A DNA stretch of 64,000 nucleotides from the NCBI RefSeq assembly GCF_001940165.2, contig NZ_CP135162.1, positions 795,501-859,500 of the forward strand, read 5' to 3'. The position numbers were made by a program, and so were the translations under genes. The notes beneath the pieces are model-generated. The model was given only the letters and a program-made list of their open reading frames with translations, was not told the origin of the DNA and searched no databases. Origin of the DNA: Roseburia sp. 831b. Lineage in GTDB: Bacteria > Bacillota > Clostridia > Lachnospirales > Lachnospiraceae. This document shows, piece by piece, positions 38,761 through 49,134 of the stretch (positions are counted from its first letter, which is position 1; the number at the start of each line of letters is the position of its first letter).

Positions 38761-39540
38761 ATGGAACAGGAGAAAAAAAGGCCAAAGATTCTTGCCGTTG
38801 CAGGAAAAGGGGGTGTAGGTAAGACATCCATCGCAGCAACAATTGTTAAAATATTAACGAAAGCTTACCCAAACAAGAAGATTCTGGCAATTGATGCAGA
38901 CCCTGCTGTTGGATTATCGACAGCACTTGGAATTGAGGTTGAAACAACCATTGACGATATCCGCAAGGAGGTAGTCGCAACTGTTGAGGACGGCAATACC
39001 AAAGCAGCGGTTGAACTTTTAGGGGAGGCGAGATACCGGATTTATGATGCAATCGTGGAAGCTGACGGTTATGCGTTTATCGCAATTGGAAGACCGGAAG
39101 CAGCAGGCTGTTACTGCAAAATCAATTCCTATTTAAAAGAAGTAATCAAGATGCTATCGGAGAATTTTGATTATATTGTAATCGATGGGGAGGCTGGAAT
39201 CGAACAGATTAACCGTCGTGTGATGGAAAAGGTTACACATTTGCTTTTGATTACGGATGCAAGCAAGAAGGGAACGCAGGTGGTTAAGACAATCAAAAAT
39301 GTTGCGGACGAACTTGTGATGTATGAAAAGATTGGTGCGATTGTAAACAGAGTCAGCGATATGAGCGTGACAGAGTTTATGGATATGGGAGAGATTCCGG
39401 TCATGGCTTATATTATGCAGGATTCCAAGCTTGCCATCTGTGACATCAAAGGGGAGAGTGTCTTTAAACTGCCAGAGGATGCAGCTATCGTAACAGGTGT
39501 TACAGAGGCTTTAAAGAATATGGAGATAATCGAAAAATAA
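38761..39540 (+). CDS. CooC-type nickel-insertion ATPase
   Basis: This 259-residue P-loop ATPase of the MinD/ParA class matches CooC, which uses ATP to load nickel into CO dehydrogenase or acetyl-CoA synthase. The deviant Walker A is GKGGVGKTS. The CooC signature GRPEAAGCYC, with Cys117 and Cys119, forms the CxC metal site at the dimer interface. IDADPAVGLSTALG and a Walker-B-like DYIVIDGEAG are present. No CO dehydrogenase catalytic gene is in the window. It is separated by 92 bases and a promoter from the ASKHA gene that follows. Confidence 0.85.
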   Translation: MEQEKKRPKILAVAGKGGVGKTSIAATIVKILTKAYPNKKILAIDADPAVGLSTALGIEVETTIDDIRKEVVATVEDGNTKAAVELLGEARYRIYDAIVEADGYAFIAIGRPEAAGCYCKINSYLKEVIKMLSENFDYIVIDGEAGIEQINRRVMEKVTHLLLITDASKKGTQVVKTIKNVADELVMYEKIGAIVNRVSDMSVTEFMDMGEIPVMAYIMQDSKLAICDIKGESVFKLPEDAAIVTGVTEALKNMEIIEK

Positions 39541-39558
39541 GGGAACTTATAAAAAGTA

Positions 39559-39587
39559 TTCTTTGAAACCGGATAGTATGGTATAAT
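39559..39587 (+). promoter_or_regulatory. Promoter with extended -10 upstream of the activator gene
   Basis: TGGTATAAT ends at 39587; the -35 (TTCTTT at 39559-39564) is weak, which fits an extended -10 promoter. Confidence 0.55.
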
Positions 39588-39632
39588 GAGCGATGTTTAC
39601 AATATAATGAAAAATACGCGAGGAAAAAGAAG

Positions 39633-40427
39633 ATGAAATATTATGGTGGTTGTGATTCGGGTAGCACTTATACCAAATGTGTTATTTTAGATGAGACTGG
39701 GAAAATGGTATCCGATGTGACATTAAGAAGCCGCATAAATTCTATTTTGAGTGCACAGGATGCATTAAATCAGGCAGTTGCAAAGGTAGATGGATTAGAG
39801 AAACCGGAAGATTTAGATTATCTGGTCGGAACCGGATATGGACGTAACAAGGTTCCGTTTGCGGATGAGAACATTTCTGAAATAAGTTGTCATGCGATGG
39901 GCGTTCATGTGGCGGACCCGGATGTCAAAGCAATTATCGATATCGGTGGACAGGACGTGAAGGGAATTGCGGTAGATGACGATGGAACCGTTTTAAATTT
40001 TGCGATGAATGACAAGTGTGCTGCCGGAACAGGGCGTTTCTTTGAGACGATGGCAAAAGCGTTCGAGATGGAATTGCCAGAGTTCTCAAAATTATCCCTA
40101 AATGCCAAAAATGTCATTCCGATTACAGCACAGTGTACCGTATTTGCAGAGAGCGAGGTTATCTCATTAGTCGGAGAAGGAAAACCGATGGATGAAATCG
40201 CAGCAGGAATCGAATTATCCGTTGCCAAAAGATGTTTTGTCATGGCTAAAAAAGCCGGTGCGGTAGAGAACATCACACTGACCGGTGGATGCGCAAAGAA
40301 TGACGGGCTGAAGGCAGCTATTGAAAAAGTCTTAAAGTTAAACGTAATTGAACTTCCAATTGACCCGCAGCTTATGGGAGCACTTGGAGCAGCAGAATTT
40401 GCACGCCAGAAGGGAATGGCAAGATAG
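39633..40427 (+). CDS. BadF/HgdC-like ATPase, 2-hydroxyacyl-CoA dehydratase activator family
   Basis: A 264-residue ASKHA-fold ATPase of the activator (archerase) family, which use ATP hydrolysis to push electrons from a bridging 4Fe-4S cluster into a partner. The N-terminal nucleotide loop is GGCDSGSTYTKCVILD. The two cluster Cys are Cys129 in NDKCAAGTGRF and Cys168 in ITAQCTVF. A phosphate-2 block (IIDIGGQDVKG) and adenosine loop (GGCAKNDG) are intact. No dehydratase subunits lie nearby. Next to CooC and an acetyl-CoA-synthase-like protein, it may instead reduce a metal centre, as RACo-type activators do for corrinoid proteins; that role is inference. Confidence 0.85.
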   Translation: MKYYGGCDSGSTYTKCVILDETGKMVSDVTLRSRINSILSAQDALNQAVAKVDGLEKPEDLDYLVGTGYGRNKVPFADENISEISCHAMGVHVADPDVKAIIDIGGQDVKGIAVDDDGTVLNFAMNDKCAAGTGRFFETMAKAFEMELPEFSKLSLNAKNVIPITAQCTVFAESEVISLVGEGKPMDEIAAGIELSVAKRCFVMAKKAGAVENITLTGGCAKNDGLKAAIEKVLKLNVIELPIDPQLMGALGAAEFARQKGMAR

Positions 40428-40436
40428 GGAGGAAAT

Positions 40437-40604
40437 ATGCCAGTTATGTTAAAAGTATTATTGATTGTTGCAATTGTGATTGCAGTTTTGTTTGTGCTAA
40501 GTCTGATTGTTTATTTTTTCAACTTAGACATGAAGCTTACTTCAGCTATCCAGCCATTGTTAGAAAAACATTATGATAAAATAAAAAGAGAGCGTAAATT
40601 ATAA
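40437..40604 (+). CDS. Small single-pass membrane protein (55 residues)
   Basis: ATG 40437 with GGGAGG upstream opens a 55-codon frame ending 2 bases before the next gene. The first half is one strongly hydrophobic segment (LLIVAIVIAVLFVLSLIVYFF), followed by a charged tail (KHYDKIKRERKL). It has no recognised family. It probably anchors something or marks the membrane near its neighbours, since its spacing on both sides (9 and 2 bases) implies one transcript with the ATPase and the following gene. Confidence 0.7.
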   Translation: MPVMLKVLLIVAIVIAVLFVLSLIVYFFNLDMKLTSAIQPLLEKHYDKIKRERKL

Positions 40605-40606
40605 GC

Positions 40607-41344
40607 ATGAAATTATACGATGAGTCCATTGCCAGACTTTATGAAATGTTAGATGGATTTGAAAAAAAGCAGCTTGACTTTTCAGACCGGAATTCTGATT
40701 GGATAGACAGTGGGAATGCAAATATGATTTTGCGGGGAGATATGGCATACGAGCTTGGTGGGGATGCACTTTTTGCCATCAGCGGGCTTGCGTTAACCAC
40801 GGAGGAGCATTTGATTCCAAAGGATGAAATTTTACTATATGGACCAGATTTACCGGAAATCAAAGCGGACCTTCCTTATGCAAGACTTGCATTTGTAAGA
40901 GTGAAAAAAGACAGCATGGGAGAAGGCAATACGCTTTATAATGCCATCCGTAAAATTGAATATGTCAGATATCACTTGAATCCCAAAGGATTTATGATGC
41001 GTATTTCGGCATCGAATGACAGAGAACCGGCAAGAGTTGGAAAAGAGGCCTTACAGCAGGGACTTGATTTTGCAAAAGTTGGAAAGCTTTTTCTAAAGGC
41101 ATATCATGAAAATCCAAATGTTGAGGCGGTAAAACTGGTGTTTGTTACCTGTAAGGATTTTCCTTATGAGGCATTAAAGAAACAAGTAAAAAAGAATGAG
41201 CAGATTACAGCAGCCATTGACCATATTATGAAAAATCTGATAATGGACTGTAAGGCGTGTAATTTAAAAGAGGTCTGCGATGAGGTTGAAGGAATGAAAG
41301 AACTTCACTTTGCGCAGACAAAAGATGTGACAAGAACCTCCTAA
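40607..41344 (+). CDS. Small acetyl-CoA-synthase-like protein
   Basis: This 245-residue protein resembles the middle domain of acetyl-CoA synthase/CdhC (LRGDMAYELGG, then EILLYGPDLPE, then DFAKVGKLFLKAYHE), a judgement from memory of the family. It lacks the N-terminal CODH-binding domain and the region holding the canonical A-cluster. Near its end is a compact C-x2-C-x5-C, Cys215, Cys218 and Cys224, which could bind a metal or cluster. Co-occurrence with CooC and a reductive activator suggests a nickel- or iron-dependent protein, not a complete acetyl-CoA synthase. No family function can be assigned. Confidence 0.55.
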   Translation: MKLYDESIARLYEMLDGFEKKQLDFSDRNSDWIDSGNANMILRGDMAYELGGDALFAISGLALTTEEHLIPKDEILLYGPDLPEIKADLPYARLAFVRVKKDSMGEGNTLYNAIRKIEYVRYHLNPKGFMMRISASNDREPARVGKEALQQGLDFAKVGKLFLKAYHENPNVEAVKLVFVTCKDFPYEALKKQVKKNEQITAAIDHIMKNLIMDCKACNLKEVCDEVEGMKELHFAQTKDVTRTS

Positions 41345-41379
41345 GTAGTTGGAAACCAGCTGCTTAGGGGGTTCTTGTT
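41331..41379 (+). terminator. Terminator overlapping the stop of the ACS-like gene
   Basis: CAAGAACCTCCTAAGTAG and CTGCTTAGGGGGTTCTTG form an 18-bp stem; the stop codon lies within the 5' arm. The T-tract after it is weak (TTGT). Confidence 0.75.
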
Positions 41380-41483
41380 GTATAATAGGAAATTTTATTC
41401 AAAAAGTTTACAGAAATTGGAAAGATTTCTTAAGAATTTTTAAAAATCGGATATTTTGAAACACAATGTGATATGATTTGAAA

Positions 41484-41536
41484 GGTTTCGTTGTCGGAGA
41501 CCTGTTTTAGATGGACAGGTGTCCGATGATGAAACC
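41484..41536 (+). promoter_or_regulatory. Long leader hairpin before the MacA-like gene
   Basis: GGTTTCGTTGTCGGAGACCTGT pairs with ACAGGTGTCCGATGATGAAACC, 22 bp with G-U pairs and one G-G mismatch, loop TTTAGATGG. It lies 30 bases before the gene. No T-run follows, so it is not a simple terminator; it may be an operator or a translational control element. Confidence 0.6.
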
Positions 41537-41565
41537 AAAAAGAAAGTAAAAATAAGGAGAACAGC

Positions 41566-43119
41566 ATGAAGGGAAATGTAAAATCAAAAAAAACAAAAGT
41601 AATTTTGATTGTGGTGGCAGTCATTCTTGTGGTTGTCATTGCGATTAGTTTCGTGGTGTCACGTCTTAAAACAGCAGTGGAGAGCGTGGCAAATACGGTA
41701 GAGGTTGAGACAGTGGAAAAAAGAGATTTGTCTGATTCCATTTCTTTGACCGGTACAGCGGCGGGTGCAAGTAAGACAAATATTACATCCAAGGCACAGG
41801 CAGAGGTAACAGCAGTGAATGTACAGGTAGGAGACCAGGTAACGGCGGGAGATGTGCTTTGTACCTTTGATTCCGCAGCAATTCAGGAGAACCTTTCCAT
41901 TACAGAGAAAACACTGACAAACGAATCTGCAGTTACAAAAAATACGGCAAAACAGAATGAAAAGGCATTGAGCGATGCAAAATCAGATCAGCAGGATCAG
42001 TTAAATGCAGCAAACACAAAGATTACGCAGGCACAGGAAGATTATGATTCTGCCAATACAAAACTTGCCAACGACAGGAATACATTAGCAGCCAAACAGG
42101 CAGATTTAAGTGCAGCAGAAGCTGCAATGAATCAGGCGAACAGCGATGCGGCAGCAGCACCGGACGATACCACAAAGGCAAAAGCAGCAGAGAATGCAGC
42201 AACTACATATGAATCCTTAAAGACAGAGGTAAGTGCGCTTCAGTCACAGGTGGATACCGAGAGTGCATCTTTGACAGACTTAGCAAGAGCAGTTGATTCT
42301 GCAAAAAGTGATTATGACAGTGTAAAAAAATCAACAGATAAAGCAATTGCATCCGCACAGAATGTTGTAGATATGCAAGGATATCAGGATACCGATTCTG
42401 CGACACAAAAAACACAAAAAGATTTACAGAATCAGTTAGATGATTGTCAGATTGTTGCACCATGCGATGGTGTTGTAACGGCTGTAAACGTTTCTGTTGG
42501 GGATACCAATACACCGGGAACAACAATCATTACGATTGAAGACACAAGCAGCATGAAAATCAATGCAACGGTAAATGAGAGTGATATTTTAAAAATTCAG
42601 GAAGGCATGACTGCAGTTGTAAAGACAAATGCAACCGGTAATGAAGAGATTCCTGGTACTGTCAGCCGTGTAGTCCGCGTGAAAAATCAGTCCACAGCAC
42701 CTACAACAGACAGCACAGCATCTGCATCCACATCTACAAGTGGAGGTTATGCGGCAGAGGTAACAGTAGGTCCATCCGATCTTTTGGTTGGAATGAGTGC
42801 AAAAGTAAAGGTTATCATCGAAGAGCGTAAAAATGTACTTGCAGTTCCATACGATTTGATTCAGACAGATGAGAACGGTAAAAATTATGTGATGCTCGCA
42901 GACTATCAGAAAGATGGTTCCGCAGTTGCAAAACGTTGTAATGTAGAAGTTGGAAAAGAAGTCAATTATTATACAGAGATTACAGGCGGAGACTTAAAAG
43001 AGGGAGATGCTTTGATTTATGATACTTCCATACAGGAAGGAGCAACGTTTTCTCCTAGCCAGATGTACTCGAATGGAACTACAACCGTAGAGAATGAGAC
43101 AACGGAGGAAGAACAGTGA
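41566..43119 (+). CDS. MacA-like efflux adaptor (HlyD family)
   Basis: A 517-residue periplasmic-adaptor-type protein for an ABC exporter. One N-terminal TM (about residues 8-28, VILIVVAVILVVVIAISFVV) anchors it. The biotinyl-lipoyl half motif ITSKAQAEVTAVNVQVGDQVTAGDVL is followed by a long Ala/Asp/Gln-rich coiled-coil hairpin (about residues 115-285), the second lipoyl half (IVAPCDGVVTAVNVSVGD) and a beta-barrel. In Gram-positive cells it would extend outward from the membrane. The gene overlaps the ATPase gene by 4 bases. Substrate unknown. Confidence 0.88.
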   Translation: MKGNVKSKKTKVILIVVAVILVVVIAISFVVSRLKTAVESVANTVEVETVEKRDLSDSISLTGTAAGASKTNITSKAQAEVTAVNVQVGDQVTAGDVLCTFDSAAIQENLSITEKTLTNESAVTKNTAKQNEKALSDAKSDQQDQLNAANTKITQAQEDYDSANTKLANDRNTLAAKQADLSAAEAAMNQANSDAAAAPDDTTKAKAAENAATTYESLKTEVSALQSQVDTESASLTDLARAVDSAKSDYDSVKKSTDKAIASAQNVVDMQGYQDTDSATQKTQKDLQNQLDDCQIVAPCDGVVTAVNVSVGDTNTPGTTIITIEDTSSMKINATVNESDILKIQEGMTAVVKTNATGNEEIPGTVSRVVRVKNQSTAPTTDSTASASTSTSGGYAAEVTVGPSDLLVGMSAKVKVIIEERKNVLAVPYDLIQTDENGKNYVMLADYQKDGSAVAKRCNVEVGKEVNYYTEITGGDLKEGDALIYDTSIQEGATFSPSQMYSNGTTTVENETTEEEQ

Positions 43120-43817
43120 GTGAACCAGTAATTCGAATGGAACAAATTATTAAGAGGTATTATATTGGCCAGCCGAATGAACTTCAGATTTTAAACGGGA
43201 TTGACCTTACAGTAGAAAAAGGTGAGTTTGTTTCGATTGTAGGAGAATCCGGTTCTGGTAAGAGTACGTTGATGAATATTATTGGTGTCCTCGACAGACA
43301 GACAGAAGGACGTTATTTTCTGGAAGGAAGGGATGTCAATATGATGCGTGATGAAGAACGAAGTGCAATTCGAAACAGACGAATTGGATTTGTTTTTCAG
43401 AATTTTAATCTGCTGCCACGTGCCAATGCATTGAAAAATGTAATGGTACCTCTTATGTATAGCGAAGAGCATATAAAAAATCAAAAAGAAAAAGCAATGG
43501 AAATGTTAGAAATGGTTGGAATGCAGGAGCGTGCACTGCATCGTCCAAATGAGCTTTCCGGTGGACAAAAACAGCGTGTTGCCATTGCAAGAGCAATGAT
43601 TAATGACCCGGCAATTATTCTGGCAGATGAGCCTACTGGAGCGCTCGACTCCAAAACAAGTCATATGGTGATGGATTTATTTCATGAACTTCACGAGAAA
43701 CAGGGAAAAACGATTGTATTAATTACACATTCTCAGGAACTTGCGGCAGAGACACAGCGTATTGTGACAATCCGTGATGGTAACGTGATATCGGATAATG
43801 GGGGTGTGAAAGCGTGA
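43116..43817 (+). CDS. MacB-type ABC exporter ATPase
   Basis: 233-residue LolD/MacB-type ATPase. Walker A is GESGSGKST, the Q-loop is FVFQNFNLL, the signature [14 protein letters not shown], Walker [13 protein letters not shown] and the switch His in LITHSQ. It powers the FtsX-type permease that follows. Start is GTG 43116 inside the stop of the adaptor gene; the permease gene again overlaps by 4 bases, so the three form one translational unit. Confidence 0.94.
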   Translation: MSEPVIRMEQIIKRYYIGQPNELQILNGIDLTVEKGEFVSIVGESGSGKSTLMNIIGVLDRQTEGRYFLEGRDVNMMRDEERSAIRNRRIGFVFQNFNLLPRANALKNVMVPLMYSEEHIKNQKEKAMEMLEMVGMQERALHRPNELSGGQKQRVAIARAMINDPAIILADEPTGALDSKTSHMVMDLFHELHEKQGKTIVLITHSQELAAETQRIVTIRDGNVISDNGGVKA

Positions 43818-45136
43818 TATTTGAAAATATTAAAGAGGCAATTACGAGCATATTTAGTAATAAAATGAGATCAATTCTAACGATGCTTGGAATCATCATC
43901 GGTATCAGTGCCGTGATTACCATTACGACGATAGGTAGTTCCATCAAGAGTACACTAAGTTCGACAATGAATTCGCTTGGTGGAAATACAGTTTCTGTTT
44001 ATGTGGAAGCAAGATATCCGGAGGATGATGCAGACTGGGACACCTGGATTTATCCAGATATGAAAGAGAGTGATTATGTCACACAGGAGATGATTGATGC
44101 ACTCAAAGAAAAATATCCGGGAGAATTTCAGGGGATTGCAGCCAACAATTACTTTACGGATGGTCAGGTAAGACAGGACAGTAAACGTTATGCAAACGTT
44201 AGTGTACAGGGAATGACATCAGAGTATCTTGATTATTTAAAGCTTGAATTATTAGAAGGACGTGGAATTACCGATAAGGACTGTGAAGGAAGAAAGAATG
44301 TCTGCGTCATTTCAGACCTTATGCAAAATCAATATTTTGGTGATGAAAATCCGATTGGCCAGGAAATCAGTGTGGATGCAAATGATGGAAATTCCTATGA
44401 TTTTGTTGTGGTTGGTGTTTTCAAGTATAATTCGGCTCTTTTTGGAAAGATTGACACATCTGTTCCAGAAAAAGACCGTTCTACACCATTGCTGATTCCA
44501 TATCAGACAACGACAAAACTGCAGGGAAGTGAACAGGTTGGATATGATATGTTTAACTTATTGATTAATTCAACTGCGGACATCGAACAGGCAACCCAGG
44601 ATGCATCCGATTTCTTGAATCAGTATTATGAGAACAATGAAAACTTTAACATTGTAACGAACAATGCATCATCTAGTCTTGGAATTATTAATGTTGTGAT
44701 TAATGTTGTAACCGTTGCAATTTCCGGAATCGCAGCAATCTCATTGATTGTTGGTGGTGTCGGTGTTATGAATATCATGCTGGTATCGATTACAGAGCGT
44801 ACAAGAGAAATTGGTGTTCGTATGGCACTTGGAGCAAAACGAAAAGTGATTCGTATGCAGTTTGTGATTGAGGCGATTGTTCTTTGCCTGATTGGTGGAA
44901 TGATTGGAATTACACTTGGCATTTTAAATGGATTCCTGTTAGGAAAAGTTGCAGGACTGATTATTCAGTCTGCCTACTCGGAATACTCCCAGTACATTAT
45001 CATGTCCGTTCATCCATCACTCACCGCAATCTTATTGTCCTTGTTCTTCTCAATGCTCACAGGTGTATTTTTCGGATACTATCCTGCGAACAAGGCATCT
45101 AAGATGGAGGTCATTGACGCACTCCGCTACGAATAA
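43814..45136 (+). CDS. MacB-type ABC exporter permease (FtsX family)
   Basis: A 440-residue permease with the MacB/FtsX layout: one TM at about residues 20-40 (SILTMLGIIIGISAVITITTIGSS), a large extracytoplasmic domain, and three C-terminal TMs (about residues 290-430) that enclose the conserved SITERTREIGVRMALGAKRK coupling loop. It probably exports a peptide or amphipathic drug using the mechanotransmission mechanism described for MacB. A GTG start is used. Terminator 45212-45272 ends the operon. Confidence 0.92.
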   Translation: MIFENIKEAITSIFSNKMRSILTMLGIIIGISAVITITTIGSSIKSTLSSTMNSLGGNTVSVYVEARYPEDDADWDTWIYPDMKESDYVTQEMIDALKEKYPGEFQGIAANNYFTDGQVRQDSKRYANVSVQGMTSEYLDYLKLELLEGRGITDKDCEGRKNVCVISDLMQNQYFGDENPIGQEISVDANDGNSYDFVVVGVFKYNSALFGKIDTSVPEKDRSTPLLIPYQTTTKLQGSEQVGYDMFNLLINSTADIEQATQDASDFLNQYYENNENFNIVTNNASSSLGIINVVINVVTVAISGIAAISLIVGGVGVMNIMLVSITERTREIGVRMALGAKRKVIRMQFVIEAIVLCLIGGMIGITLGILNGFLLGKVAGLIIQSAYSEYSQYIIMSVHPSLTAILLSLFFSMLTGVFFGYYPANKASKMEVIDALRYE

Positions 45137-45211
45137 AAGCGTGTTGAAGATTTGTTTCGGATAGAACAGATAGAGAAAAAAGAAGGGCGTATGTAGAAAA
45201 GATTATTATAT

Positions 45212-45278
45212 AGAAGAAACCGGTGATTTTTGCATAAAAGTTAAAAGCAAAGGTCGCTGGTTTTCTTTTTTAGAAAAA
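45212..45278 (+). terminator. Terminator of the MacAB-like operon
   Basis: AGAAACCGGTGATTTTTGC pairs with GCAAAGGTCGCTGGTTTTCT with G-U pairs, followed by TTTTTT. The region 45137-45211 before it holds nothing recognisable. Confidence 0.75.
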
Positions 45279-45312
45279 AATCGAAAAAAAAGAAATTTTT
45301 TTGAAATGAGTG

Positions 45313-45341
45313 TTGACAAAGAAATATGATGGTGCTATCTT
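45313..45341 (+). promoter_or_regulatory. Heat-shock operon promoter
   Basis: TTGACA at 45313-45318 and TATCTT at 45336-45341, 17-base spacer, directly before the CIRCE element. Confidence 0.85.
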
Positions 45342-45354
45342 AAATACAAGGATA

Positions 45355-45381
45355 TTAGCACTCCGCATTAATGAGTGCTAA
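45355..45381 (+). promoter_or_regulatory. CIRCE operator (HrcA binding site)
   Basis: Perfect TTAGCACTC, nine-base spacer, GAGTGCTAA. This is the consensus target of the HrcA repressor, placed just after the promoter in the transcribed leader. It shows autorepression of the hrcA-grpE-dnaK-dnaJ operon at normal temperature. Confidence 0.98.
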
Positions 45382-45441
45382 CAAATCTGAAAGCTTGTGA
45401 GAAAAAGTACCAAGTTCTAAGAGAAAGACAGGAGCGATGAC

Positions 45442-46494
45442 ATGGAAGAGTTCGAATTAGATGATCGAAAAACTAAAATTTTAAATGCAATCATCAAGAA
45501 CTATATGGAAACTGGTGAGCCGGTTGGTTCTAGAACAATTTCCAAGTATACAGATTTGAATCTAAGTTCTGCAACAATCCGAAATGAGATGGCAGATTTA
45601 GAGGAATTAGGATACATTGTTCAGCCACATACTTCGGCAGGACGAATTCCATCGGATAAAGGATATCGTTTCTATGTGGACAATCTGATGGCAGAGAAGA
45701 ATCAGGAAGTGTCCGACATGAAGGATTTTGTAATCGAACATACCGAGAAGATGGAACAGGTCTTACAGAAAGTTGCAAAAATACTTGCGACAAATACCAA
45801 CTATGCGACCATGGTATCGGCGCCATCCTATCATAAGAACAAGGTGAAATTCATTCAGTTGTCGAACGTGCAGGATGATCAGATTCTTGCAGTAATCGTA
45901 ACAGAGGGCAACATCGTAAAGAACAAGATGATTTCTGTTTCAGAGCCAATCGACAATGAGACGATGTTGAAACTGAACATCCTACTGAATTCCAATTTGA
46001 ATGGTCTTGCATTGCAGGATATCAATCTTGCCACAATCGCAAAACTGAAAGAGCAGGCAGGAATCCATAGCGACATTATCAGTAATGTGTTAGATACCAT
46101 TGCAGAGACGATGGGAGCAGATGATGACATTCGAATCTATACAAGCGGTGCAACAAACTTTTTCAAGTATCCGGAATTAAGTGATTCGGAGAAAGCAAGT
46201 GAACTGATTTCCACATTCGAAGAGAAACAACAGTTAGCAAGCCTTGTGACAGAGAATCTTTTGGATGAGGAGAATACCGGAATACAGGTTTATATCGGAA
46301 ATGAAAGCCCGATTCAGACCATGAAAGATTGCAGTGTTGTGACAGCAACCTACGAGCTTGGCGAGGGTGTTCGAGGAACGATTGGAATTGTCGGACCGAA
46401 GCGAATGGATTATGAAAAAGTAATGGATAATTTAAAAACGCTGAAAAATTCTTTAGATGGAATTTTAGATAAACAAAAGAATGAGTTAGAATAG
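45442..46494 (+). CDS. hrcA: Heat-inducible transcription repressor HrcA
   Basis: HrcA binds CIRCE to repress chaperone genes; GroEL normally supports its folding. The 350-residue protein has an N-terminal winged helix (LDDRKTKILNAIIKNYMETGEPVGS, then LSSATIRNEMADLEELGY) and the conserved QPHTSAGRIPSDKGYRFYVD block, then the GAF-like dimerisation domain ending IGIVGPKRMDYEKV. It starts at ATG 45442, 60 bases after the CIRCE. Confidence 0.97.
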   Translation: MEEFELDDRKTKILNAIIKNYMETGEPVGSRTISKYTDLNLSSATIRNEMADLEELGYIVQPHTSAGRIPSDKGYRFYVDNLMAEKNQEVSDMKDFVIEHTEKMEQVLQKVAKILATNTNYATMVSAPSYHKNKVKFIQLSNVQDDQILAVIVTEGNIVKNKMISVSEPIDNETMLKLNILLNSNLNGLALQDINLATIAKLKEQAGIHSDIISNVLDTIAETMGADDDIRIYTSGATNFFKYPELSDSEKASELISTFEEKQQLASLVTENLLDEENTGIQVYIGNESPIQTMKDCSVVTATYELGEGVRGTIGIVGPKRMDYEKVMDNLKTLKNSLDGILDKQKNELE

Positions 46495-46506
46495 AAAGGT
46501 GGCTGG

Positions 46507-47151
46507 ATGATGGCAGAGAATAAAGAAGAAGTTTTAGAAGAAGTTTTAGAAGATTTAGAAAAAGAAGCAGCAGAATCTGAAGAGACAACAGCGGAAGACA
46601 CCACTTCTACCGAAGAAGAAACTTCCGAGGAACATACAGAACAGACAGAGGAAGAAAGCGAATCAGACGATTCAGCTTCCGATGAGAAGAAAGGATTTTT
46701 CAAAAAGAAAAAGGACAAAAAAGACGAACAGATTGAAGATTTAAACGATCGTTTGAAACGTCAGATGGCAGAATTTGATAACTTTAGAAAACGTTCTGAA
46801 AAAGAAAAATCCCAGATGTATGATATGGGTGCTAAAACAGTTGTAGAAAAGATTTTACCAGTTGTTGATAACTTCGAAAGAGGTCTTGCAGCAGTCCCGG
46901 AAGAGAATAAAGAAGATGCATTCGTAGCCGGAATGGATAAAATCTACAAACAGATGATGACCGTATTAGAGGAGATTGGAGTAAAACCAATCGAGGCAGT
47001 TGGTCAGGAATTTGATCCAAATTTCCATAACGCAGTGATGCATGTGGAAGATGAAGAACTTGGCGAAAATGTAATCGCAGAGGAACTTCAGAAAGGTTAT
47101 ATGTACCGTGATGCAGTTGTAAGACACAGCATGGTAAAAGTGGCAAACTAA
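46507..47151 (+). CDS. grpE: GrpE nucleotide exchange factor
   Basis: GrpE releases ADP from DnaK. The 214-residue protein has a very acidic and low-complexity N-terminus (about residues 1-60, Glu/Ser/Thr-rich), then the long paired helix (RLKRQMAEFDNFRKRSEKEK) and the C-terminal beta domain (GVKPIEAVGQEFDPNFHNAVMHVED). Two adjacent ATG (46507 and 46510) are possible starts; AAAGGTGG precedes them. It lies between hrcA and dnaK as usual. Confidence 0.96.
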   Translation: MMAENKEEVLEEVLEDLEKEAAESEETTAEDTTSTEEETSEEHTEQTEEESESDDSASDEKKGFFKKKKDKKDEQIEDLNDRLKRQMAEFDNFRKRSEKEKSQMYDMGAKTVVEKILPVVDNFERGLAAVPEENKEDAFVAGMDKIYKQMMTVLEEIGVKPIEAVGQEFDPNFHNAVMHVEDEELGENVIAEELQKGYMYRDAVVRHSMVKVAN

Positions 47152-47191
47152 TTTTATCTGTTGCATAAATAATTCAAACAATAGATAAAAT
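47151..47191 (+). other. AT-rich hairpin between grpE and dnaK
   Basis: ATTTTATCTGTTG and CAATAGATAAAAT can pair across a loop of about 15 bases. It has no T-run and may be an mRNA processing or stability site that favours dnaK. Confidence 0.4.
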
Positions 47192-47247
47192 TTAGATAAG
47201 AGCAAATGCTCATAAGAACAAGTAAATTAAGTTTCATTTTATAATAG

Positions 47248-49131
<1,884 letters not shown>

Positions 49132-49134
49132 AAT

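Noticed and set aside
38761-39540. Plain ParA/MinD partition ATPase
   Set aside because: The GRPEAAGCYC block with the CxC pair is specific to CooC-type nickel ATPases and not expected in ParA or MinD.
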